Below are positions 57,751 to 64,000 of a DNA stretch of 64,000 bases, one piece after another. Below the pieces are notes generated by a model. That model was not told where the DNA came from. It saw only the letters and a list, made by a program, of their open reading frames with translations, and ran no database searches. Each line of letters starts with the position of its first letter. The first letter of the stretch is position 1. The translations under genes were made by a program, and so were the position numbers. Location of the stretch: positions 96,220 through 160,219 of the forward strand of contig JAPOZM010000007.1 in the NCBI GenBank assembly GCA_026706075.1, written 5' to 3'. The stretch comes from Gemmatimonadaceae bacterium. GTDB taxonomy: Bacteria; Latescibacterota; UBA2968; UBA8231.

Positions 57751-60093
57751 CTAGGTTCCGGAGTCTCCGGTGGCCATTCGGTAACCGACCCCCCGCTCCG
57801 TCAGGATGCAGGTCGGCTTGCCGCCATCGTCGCCGAGCTTGCGGCGGAGGCCCATCACGAAGGTGCGCACCAGCGCCGGCTTCGCCGAGTCCTTCCCTCC
57901 CCACACTTGGCGGATCAGCGAGTCGTACGTGACGACCCGTCCGGCTTTGACCGAGAGCAGACGCAGCAGCTCGTACTCGGTGGCCGTTAACGTCACGGGC
58001 TGGCCGCCCACGGTCACCCGGCGGTGCTCGTAGTCGATGGCCAGCTCCCCGAGCACGAAGGATTCCGGTTCCTGTCGGCGAAGGGCCGCCCCGACCCGGG
58101 CGGTCAGCTCCGTCGGCGAAAAGGGTTTGACGATGTAGTCGGCGGCCCCGGTCTCCAGCGCCCGGGCCATGGTTTCCTCCCTGCCATACCCGGAGATGGC
58201 GATCACCGGCCGGTCCGCCAGTTCGGGGACGCTTTCCATCAGTTCGATGCCGTCGGTCTCGGGCAGCATCAGGTCGACCAGGACCAGCTGGGGATTCTCG
58301 GCGCGCAGGATCAGCGACAAGTCTCGAGCATCCCCGGTCACGATCGGGTCGAAGCCCGCGTCCTCGAGGGTTTCCCGCATGGAGCGCAGGGCCTGCGGGT
58401 CGTCGTCCACCACCAGGATTCGTGTGCGCTCGCGTCCGGGGTGAGCCCGGGCGTCTTCGGCCGCGGCGCGGTCGCCGGCCTCTCCGGCCACCGGAACAGA
58501 GAACGTGAACCGGGCGCCCTGGCCCACGCCGCCGCTGGCCGCCCATATGCGGCCCCCGTGGGCCTCCACCAGCCCCTTGCAGATGGCCAGCCCCAGCCCG
58601 GTGCCCCGCAGCCCGCGCTCCCCCTCGCCGTGGCGGCCGGAGTACTTCTGGAACAGGCGCGGCAGCTCCTCGGCCGACAGGCCCCGGCCCTCGTCGGAGA
58701 CCGAGATCGCCACGTGCACGTCATCGAGCTCGGCGGCGATCCGGATGGGCGACGACTCGGGCGCGTGCCGGGCGGCGTTGGCCAGCAGGTTGTTCAGGAC
58801 CTGCACGATGCGCGGCCGGTCGGCCATCACCCGGGGCAGGTCCGGCGGCAGGTCGATCAGGACGGTGTGCCGGCTGCCCCCGCCCAGGAACGTGGTGCGG
58901 GCCTGGTCCACCAGGTCTTTCACATCGGAGGGCTCGGGGGTCACCGACAGGGTGCCGGCCTCGATGCTCCCGGCGTCCAGCAGGTCGCGGATCAGGCTCC
59001 GCATGTGATCGGCCTGCTCGTCGATGAGCCGGAAGAACTGCAGCATCTCGGCCGGGGGCGGCACCGGCGAGTCGCCCAGCACGGTGGCTGTGGAGCCCTT
59101 GATCGAAGTCAGCGGGGCCCGCAGCTCGTGGCTCACCAGGTCCAGGAACTCGGACCGCAACCGCTCCAGCTCCTCCAGCGGGGTCAGGTCCTGCAGGGTG
59201 ACGACCACCGACTCGATCTCCCCGTCCCCGGACCGGATCGGCGTGGCGTTGATCAACGTCCGCACCCGGCGCCCATCGGGCACTTCCAGGACGATCTCCT
59301 CGGCGCGCAGCGTCTCGCCGGTGCTCAGGGCCTGCGCCATGCCCAGCTTTTCAAGGGAGACCTCCTGGCCGTCCGCCCGCCGGAAGGTCAGGATGTCCGG
59401 CAGTTGCTCCAGGGAACGGCCCGGCATGCGCAGACCTTCGACGATCCGCTTCGCCTCCCGGTTGAACGACACGGGCCGGCCGCTCCGGGCGTCGAGGACC
59501 ACCACCCCCACCGGCGAGGTGTCGACCAGGGCCTCCACGTCGGCCCGCGCCCGCTGCTCGTCCCGGTGCACGCGGGCGTTGGCGATCGCCGAGGCCGCCT
59601 GCGAGGCGAACAGCTTCAGGATCTCCTCGTCCTCGGGAGTGAACGTCAGTCCGTCCTCCTTGCCGGCCAGAAAGAAGAGACCCACCTCCTGGCCTCGGTG
59701 ACGCATCGGCGTGCCCTGGAAGGTCTTCGAGATGATCAGGTCCGACGAGAACCCGAGGGAGCGCACGTAGGCGGGCAGGTCGTCGAGTCGCAGCGCTCCG
59801 GGCTGAGCCCGGAAGTGTTCGAAGAGCCGAGGTCCGTCGGGCCATCCGGCCAGCTGCCGGTGCTCCTCGGGGCCTATTCCCGAACTGACGAAGTCCTGCA
59901 CTTGCCCCGCCTCGTCCACGGTCGTGATGACGCCGTACCGGGCGCCGGTCAGGGCGCGGGCGCTGTCCAGGACCTCGCGCAGGACCGTATCGGGCTCGAG
60001 ACTGGCGTTGATGCGCAGGATCGCCGCGCTCAACCGGACAACGAGGTCGCGCTGAGCCTCGCTCTCCTGTTTCTGGTTCGGGTCTGTCTTCAA
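57751..60093 (-). CDS. One-protein two-component system: GAF-PAS-HisKA-HATPase-receiver-OmpR DNA-binding
   Basis: About 780 residues from TTG 60093, with ggaggg 8 bases upstream. Domains: GAF about 35-175 (TVLREVLDSARALTGARYGV, VGLFFLAGKEDGLTFTPED), PAS about 185-300 (LVDTSPVGVVVLDARSG), HisKA with phospho-His at about 322 (VSHELRAPLTSIKGS), ATPase with N-box NNLLANAARHAP and G boxes DEGRGLS, GTGLGLAICKG, receiver about 555-665 with phospho-Asp at about 607 (LVLVDLMLPETDG) and Lys at about 656 (IVKPFS), then a PhoB/OmpR-type winged helix about 675-775 (ITATEYELLRLLSVKAGR-type, GKPTCILTERGVGYRM). No transmembrane segment, so cytoplasmic sensing through GAF/PAS is expected. The DNA-binding domain on the same chain means phosphotransfer can act directly on promoters. 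Convergent with the polysaccharide block. Confidence 0.92.
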   Translation of the reverse strand: MKTDPNQKQESEAQRDLVVRLSAAILRINASLEPDTVLREVLDSARALTGARYGVITTVDEAGQVQDFVSSGIGPEEHRQLAGWPDGPRLFEHFRAQPGALRLDDLPAYVRSLGFSSDLIISKTFQGTPMRHRGQEVGLFFLAGKEDGLTFTPEDEEILKLFASQAASAIANARVHRDEQRARADVEALVDTSPVGVVVLDARSGRPVSFNREAKRIVEGLRMPGRSLEQLPDILTFRRADGQEVSLEKLGMAQALSTGETLRAEEIVLEVPDGRRVRTLINATPIRSGDGEIESVVVTLQDLTPLEELERLRSEFLDLVSHELRAPLTSIKGSTATVLGDSPVPPPAEMLQFFRLIDEQADHMRSLIRDLLDAGSIEAGTLSVTPEPSDVKDLVDQARTTFLGGGSRHTVLIDLPPDLPRVMADRPRIVQVLNNLLANAARHAPESSPIRIAAELDDVHVAISVSDEGRGLSAEELPRLFQKYSGRHGEGERGLRGTGLGLAICKGLVEAHGGRIWAASGGVGQGARFTFSVPVAGEAGDRAAAEDARAHPGRERTRILVVDDDPQALRSMRETLEDAGFDPIVTGDARDLSLILRAENPQLVLVDLMLPETDGIELMESVPELADRPVIAISGYGREETMARALETGAADYIVKPFSPTELTARVGAALRRQEPESFVLGELAIDYEHRRVTVGGQPVTLTATEYELLRLLSVKAGRVVTYDSLIRQVWGGKDSAKPALVRTFVMGLRRKLGDDGGKPTCILTERGVGYRMATGDSGT

Positions 60094-60433
60094 TGGTAGA
60101 TCCCTCCGGCTACCGCCCCAGGTGGAAACCCGGTCCAACGCTCCGGGTCGTCGTCGGGGGCTGGAACCGGTTGGCACAAGCGGCACGGCAGTCCCCCAAG
60201 AAATGGGCCTCTTCCCCGTACACTAACGAAACTACCATACATATTGCCAGCTATTCCCCCACACATTTCCGAAAAACTAACAGAAACTTGATGGAGCACT
60301 TTCCTATCTTTTGGCGGTGGCCTACGCGAGCCCTGCACGCTGGACGTGGTGCCTTCAACGATAGGAAGGCCCGGCTCCCAGTGAAGACGCCGGGGCACTT
60401 CGCGTTCTCGTATCAACGCAGGAGGGGCAATCC
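60094..60433. other. AT-richer divergent intergenic region
   Basis: 340 bp upstream of both the kinase gene and the truncated secreted gene. From about 60200 to 60320 the sequence is much AT-richer than the surroundings (acgaaactaccatacatatt, actaacagaaacttgatgg), as expected of a promoter region. A stretch ctaacag-aaacttgatggagcac (60276-60299) resembles ctaacag-gaatctcatagtagagtgc upstream of the gene at 61580. No -35/-10 pair is called with confidence. Confidence 0.45.
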
Positions 60434-60604
60434 ATGCGCACGCAATCGCAACGTCTGACGGTGACCGCCTTGGCCGCCGCGGTGGCCGTCTTGGCCGTCC
60501 CGGCCCTCACTGCGGCCACTGACTACGAGGCCAGCGATTACCTGCCCCTGGCGGTGGGCAACTCGTGGCAGGGAAAGCGTTACGCTGGAAGGGGAGCGAG
60601 CTGA
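60434..60604 (+). pseudogene. Truncated secreted protein (signal peptide and first 30 residues only)
   Basis: ATG 60434 has ggagggg 7 bases upstream. Encodes 56 residues: signal peptide LTVTALAAAVAVLAVPALTA, then TDYEASDYLPLAVGNSWQ and a short unrelated end before TGA. The DYLPLAVGNSW text is the start of large secreted proteins in this kind of genome that end in a FlgD-like domain; here only the beginning remains and it runs into a decayed copy of the beta-sandwich gene. Probably the result of a deletion or recombination. Confidence 0.6.
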
Positions 60605-60636
60605 TGGAGCGCGCTACGAGCAGCGGATCCCCGGGC

Positions 60637-60940
60637 GACGAAGCGGCCGCTCAGGACCGGGCGGGTTTCGTCGTCGATGGAGGGCATGAGGATTGGGGGG
60701 CTCAATGAATATGACCCACGCGGTGATGTGGTGCCGGATACGAGTCGCGCGGTAGACATCAGAGTGATCGGCTATGGGTGGGGCGAGTTTGGCCCCAACG
60801 ACGGCCGGGAGAAGTGCGAACTGTTTGCCTTCATCCTGCGGTCCATGGCCCCGCCGTTCCAGGGCTCGGACCCCACGACAGTGGAGCTGTTCTTCGACCT
60901 GTCGATGGACCGGACCTTCGGGGAGTTGACGCCGCCCTGG
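60637..60940 (+). pseudogene. Decayed copy of the secreted beta-sandwich gene at 61580
   Basis: Bases 60637-60940 align along 304 positions with 61633-61936 without net length change. Reading frame is lost: the first part gives FVVDGGHEDWGAQ then stop, while from about 60700 another frame gives DVVPDTSRAVDIRVIGYGWG and then QGSDPTTVELFFDLSMDRTF and GELTPPW. Identity is highest in the last 90 bases. The region after 60940 no longer matches. No signal peptide is attached. So the copy is a frameshifted, end-truncated duplicate. Confidence 0.8.
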
Positions 60941-61579
60941 GTTCTCGGGGGACCTGGGCCGCGTGGTGGCCCGGCCTCGTGGCTTTTCTGCCCGCGACCA
61001 TGCGTAAACGGAACGGAGGAGTGCCAGAGGACTGGCACGCAGTGGTATCGTGCCCCTCGGGCGTGGACCGATTCGACGAAGTCCCTCGGTCCGTCCCGAG
61101 CCGAGTCCGGCGCTGGTCACCGCACGGGTGCTGTCCATGATCTGGTGCGGACCCCATCGAAACTCGGAGACTGCGCTGATCGCAGAGATCGTTGCGTTTA
61201 ACCGCGCAACGCCGGTTTCAAAGCGCACCGCGGACGGACAGGTTCCCGGAAATGGAGCTTCAGAGCAGACAGACACGCTTTCAATGAAAAGACCATGTTT
61301 TCAGGCCCAGAAGCTAACAGGAATCTCATAGTAGAGTGCTACAATACAGCTGCGGGATTACAATGGATTCCCTTCGGAGGGGTCGGGCTTCTGGTCGGCA
61401 TGAACTCATTGGCCGAATCGGTTTGCTGGTGCCACAAGCCCCTTGTGTGGACCCATCATCCATGACGCCCGGTAGCCCGGGGCTTGAAAATCCTGCAGGG
61501 CCTCGATCAACGCACCCACACGCACCACCTGACCGCGGCCCTGGTGGCCGCCCGTCCGCGCAGCAAAGGAGATTTCGCA
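60941..61579. other. Gene-poor region between decayed and intact copies
   Basis: 639 bp without a convincing gene. The first 200 bases may be degenerate remains of the decayed copy. The part 61260-61400 is AT-richer and contains ctaacaggaatctcatagtagagtgc, similar to the region upstream of 60434, so it may include the promoter of the gene at 61580. aaggag lies 8 bases upstream of that gene's ATG. Confidence 0.45.
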
Positions 61580-62284
61580 ATGCGAGTGCGCAACCTGCTG
61601 TTCCTGGTGGGCATCGCCCTAGCCGCCATCGACGGCAATGAAGCGGTCGCTCAGAACCGGACGACTTTCGTCGTCGATGGAGGGCGTGATGATTGGGGGG
61701 GAGGGGCGTATGGAGACCCCTGGTACGATGTAGTGCCGGACACCAATAGCACGGCGGACATCGGGGTATTTGACTACGGATGGGGAGAGTACGGCCCCCT
61801 CGACGAAAAGCGCGAGTTGTTCGCCTTTCTCCTCGGGTTCGTGGCCCCGCCGTTCCAAGGCTCGGAACCGACGACGATGGAGCTGTTCTTCGACCTGTCG
61901 ATGGACCGGACCTTCGGGGAGCTGACGCCGCCCTGGTCGGACTTTCGGGCCGACTACTGCGTCGGGGTTACCGGTCAAGACGGGCGCCTGACGGAGTTTC
62001 ATCGGCGCTACGTGGGTAATAAGTGGGACATCACATCCGGCACGGACATCGCCCAAGTGGAGATCGCGTTGTCGGGCCATTGGCTGGAGGGGGCCGTTCC
62101 CTGGTCAGCTCTTGGGAACCCGGAGGCCCCGGCAGATCCGGACAGGTATCTGCCTTTCCGGTTCGCATTCAGAGTATCCCAAGGCAGGTTCCACGACTAC
62201 GTGCCAAACGCCGAGGAGGGGGTCCTTGAACACGGACTCACCGTCGTCGTTCCGCACTCGTGGGGAAGGATCAAGCAGAGATGA
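61580..62284 (+). CDS. Secreted CBM9/DOMON-like beta-sandwich protein
   Basis: A 234-residue protein with signal peptide MRVRNLLFLVGIALAAIDGN then EAVAQ. Mature part TTFVVDGGRDDWGGGAYGDP is a VDG...DW start like that of CBM9/DOMON-type domains; then YGWGEYGPLDEKRELFAFLL, MELFFDLSMDRTFGELTPPW, TDIAQVEIALSGHWLEGAVP, and SWGRIKQR at the end, the same type of end (SWGRIK) as the protein at 34413. Probably binds carbohydrate. Its stop overlaps the ATG of the glycoside hydrolase-like gene (ATGA), so the two are co-translated. Confidence 0.78.
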   Translation: MRVRNLLFLVGIALAAIDGNEAVAQNRTTFVVDGGRDDWGGGAYGDPWYDVVPDTNSTADIGVFDYGWGEYGPLDEKRELFAFLLGFVAPPFQGSEPTTMELFFDLSMDRTFGELTPPWSDFRADYCVGVTGQDGRLTEFHRRYVGNKWDITSGTDIAQVEIALSGHWLEGAVPWSALGNPEAPADPDRYLPFRFAFRVSQGRFHDYVPNAEEGVLEHGLTVVVPHSWGRIKQR

Positions 62285-64000
62285 TCGACCGGCGGGTGTG
62301 TGTAGCTCTGGCGGTTCTGCTGTGGAGCGAGGCAGGCCGAGCGCAGGACGGCGAGTTTCCGATCGGGGCGTGGTTCCCGGGTCTATTTCACGCCCACTCG
62401 GCCGATTGGGGGGACCGGCTCGATCTGGTGGTCGCGGATCACTTCAACACGATCCACGCCTCGGATACGGGCCGGCCGGGGATGTCCGGCCAACCGGCGG
62501 CGGACAATAACGACTGGATGCTCCTCGCCGTCGCCCGAGACCTCAACATCCAGCTTCACAGTGTGTGGCAGCCGCCCCAGTGGAAGAATCACAGCCGCCA
62601 CTACTGGGCGCGGACCTTCCAGGCGGAGGATGGGGCTCTCTTCACCCACCCAATTGGTGAGAGGGTCACCGAAACCGACGGGAGGGTTGCGTGGTATGCC
62701 GACGCGGGTAGACACACCCCTGGCCTGTTGCTGGACACGCCTAGCACCTCCGGCTCCGGTTTCGAACTGCGCAGCAATGTCAGGGCTCAGACTGAAGGCC
62801 GCCATCTCGATGAGCGTCACACTCGCCACGTTTTCTGGCTGAAGACTGACAACACTACCGGCGCCGACATTTTGGCCACCTTGAGGGTGCTTCGACACTC
62901 CGACGGAACGGTCCTGAACTCTTCTATCGTAAGGCCGTTTAGGTTCGCTGCAGCCAACGTGTATCAAGGCTTCGCCGTCCGCTACGACATCCCTCGTGGT
63001 GATGAACGAGTGCGCTACCAGGTCGATTGGACGGGAGCGGGCGATCTCTGGGTCGACCTAGTGAGGGCCAGCGATTTTCGAGGCATGCAACTGTTCCGTG
63101 GCGACTACAACATGGACATTGTGGCGGCCCTGGAGGCGTATGACGGGACGATTGCGCCCGTTCCCTGGCGGTTCTACGCGTACGACGAACCCCGGTGGGA
63201 TACGCCCGAGTGCGTCGGCTACATGAACGACCTCATCAAGGACGAGCACGGGAGACAGAGCGGCGCCGCAGCGGTCAACCAGACGGACCTGGGATACCTG
63301 AGGAGGTACATCCGCGAGGTACAGCCGTCGGAGCTTCTGGTCGACTACTATGCCTATTCGCCGGCACCTAGGACCGATCGAACTAGCCGGGAGCTGCGGT
63401 GGATCCGGCAGGGGTTTGGCAACGCCCTGACGGCCTCGCGGGAGGCTGGGATTCCCTGGTGGGCTTGTGTGCAAGCCTTCGGCAACCACAACCACGGAGG
63501 CGGCTTCCGCGTCCCAACGGCACCCGAGATCGCGGTGCAGGTCAACCTGGCCCTGGCTCACGGGGCCAGGGGCATCTACTACTTCATGATGTCCAGCCAC
63601 ACCGATCCGAATACAGCCACGGAACAGGAAGGTCTGTACAGCGGCACCTGGGGTACGACGACCAATTCCAACGCCGTGCGAGCGCTCAATCACAAACTGC
63701 GGGCCCTGGCCCCCACCTATCTGGCCTTGACCTCCAACCATGTGTTCGCCGACAATGCTCTTGCCGACTTCGTGCAAGGTATTTCCGCCACGACCGGCGG
63801 CACCGACGACTACTTCCTGGGGACCTTCACCCATACGGACGGCTCGCGGTATCTGATGGTCGTCAACGAGGATCTGACGACGACACCCGATCGCCGGTTG
63901 ACGGTGACGCTGAACGCGACGCGCCTGCCCGGAAGCGGTCCCTACCGGTTGCTCGACGTGTACCGCAACACGCCGATCTCGGCCGGTGGGCGCAACCCGA
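62281..64000 (+). CDS. Glycoside hydrolase-like secreted TIM-barrel protein (partial, 3' end beyond window)
   Basis: Open from ATG 62281 to the right edge (573 codons), overlapping the previous stop. Signal peptide RVCVALAVLLWSEAGRAQ. The barrel begins FPIGAWFPGLFHAHSADW; a sandwich insertion lies at about 150-270 (TPGLLLDTPSTSGSGFELRS, YQGFAVRYDIPRG, WVDLVRASDFRGMQLFRGDY). Then VPWRFYAYDEPRWDTPECVG (acidic residue of the DEP motif is a catalytic candidate), SELLVDYYAYSP, GIPWWACVQAFGNHN, and LAHGARGIYYFMMSSHTD. This looks like GH5/GH42/DUF4091-type hydrolases acting on plant or algal glycans. The exact family is not settled. Confidence 0.7.
   Translation, partial: MIDRRVCVALAVLLWSEAGRAQDGEFPIGAWFPGLFHAHSADWGDRLDLVVADHFNTIHASDTGRPGMSGQPAADNNDWMLLAVARDLNIQLHSVWQPPQWKNHSRHYWARTFQAEDGALFTHPIGERVTETDGRVAWYADAGRHTPGLLLDTPSTSGSGFELRSNVRAQTEGRHLDERHTRHVFWLKTDNTTGADILATLRVLRHSDGTVLNSSIVRPFRFAAANVYQGFAVRYDIPRGDERVRYQVDWTGAGDLWVDLVRASDFRGMQLFRGDYNMDIVAALEAYDGTIAPVPWRFYAYDEPRWDTPECVGYMNDLIKDEHGRQSGAAAVNQTDLGYLRRYIREVQPSELLVDYYAYSPAPRTDRTSRELRWIRQGFGNALTASREAGIPWWACVQAFGNHNHGGGFRVPTAPEIAVQVNLALAHGARGIYYFMMSSHTDPNTATEQEGLYSGTWGTTTNSNAVRALNHKLRALAPTYLALTSNHVFADNALADFVQGISATTGGTDDYFLGTFTHTDGSRYLMVVNEDLTTTPDRRLTVTLNATRLPGSGPYRLLDVYRNTPISAGGRNP

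Noticed and set aside
1..64000. CRISPR arrays, tRNA or rRNA genes, and prophage structural genes
   Set aside because: No spaced repeat array, no cloverleaf-like or rRNA-like stretch and no phage genes were recognised on reading both strands.

Overview
The window is a 64 kb piece of a very GC-rich Gram-negative bacterial chromosome. RND transporter and lipoprotein signals point to an outer membrane. The gene repertoire (Gfo/Idh/MocA oxidoreductases, parallel beta-helix proteins, sulfatase-modifying-factor-like proteins, ASPIC/UnbV lipoproteins, DUF6785-like membrane proteins and many secreted proteins ending in a FlgD-like Ig domain with an FTPNGDG motif) is what one expects from an uncultured FCB-type lineage. 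Latescibacterota is my best guess; this is inference from gene content, not from a marker gene. No rRNA, tRNA or CRISPR array was seen.

Layout. (1) 1-4.6 kb is accessory and scarred: the tail of an RND pump, an acyl carrier protein pseudogene broken by a 35-bp tandem duplication, a small gene cut by an IS3-family remnant, two HigA/XRE-type antitoxins without visible toxins, then an overlapping methyltransferase / phosphotransferase / ParB-like cassette followed by a stray copy of the higA 3' end. (2) 4.65-16.2 kb is metabolic: zinc ribbon + SDR, an amidase/oxidoreductase pair, a small HTH protein overlapping an RtcB ligase, a three-gene minus-strand unit (oxidoreductase, beta-helix protein, beta-propeller protein), a 2 x 53 bp hairpin repeat and a SulP anion transporter. 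(3) 16.3-20.8 kb holds a lipoprotein, a SUMF1-like protein and an ASPIC/UnbV lipoprotein with TPRs.

(4) 20.9-43.2 kb is a surface-protein region. A minus-strand set runs parvulin chaperone lipoprotein, 1128-aa surface protein, membrane-anchored SGNH protein, spermidine-synthase-like MFS/TPR protein. A divergent plus-strand set runs TMTC-like membrane TPR protein, second SGNH protein, secreted CBM9/DOMON-like protein, a large putative outer-membrane protein, and a GT39-like membrane protein with TPRs. A further surface-protein paralogue (40499-43201) faces back from the opposite strand. (5) 43.3-57.6 kb is a seven-gene plus-strand block with short overlaps or small gaps: surface paralogue, SUMF1-like lipoprotein, PcRGLX/YetA-like (rhamnogalacturonan lyase-like) enzyme, ASPIC/UnbV lipoprotein, DUF6785-like transporter, another surface paralogue, transglutaminase-like protein. 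It looks like an unconventional polysaccharide-utilisation locus. (6) 57.7-64 kb: a one-protein two-component system (histidine kinase + receiver + OmpR-type DNA-binding domain), then a less GC-rich stretch with a truncated secreted gene, a decayed and an intact copy of a secreted beta-sandwich protein, and a glycoside-hydrolase-like gene running off the edge.

The main novelty candidates are a four-member surface-protein family with a shared RTRTG / WSxWS / SPGPRYLQ signature, a repeated YxxLPxxxRG motif in its largest member, three genes whose N-termini appear to require CTG start codons, and the SUMF1-PcRGLX-ASPIC-DUF6785-transglutaminase locus.
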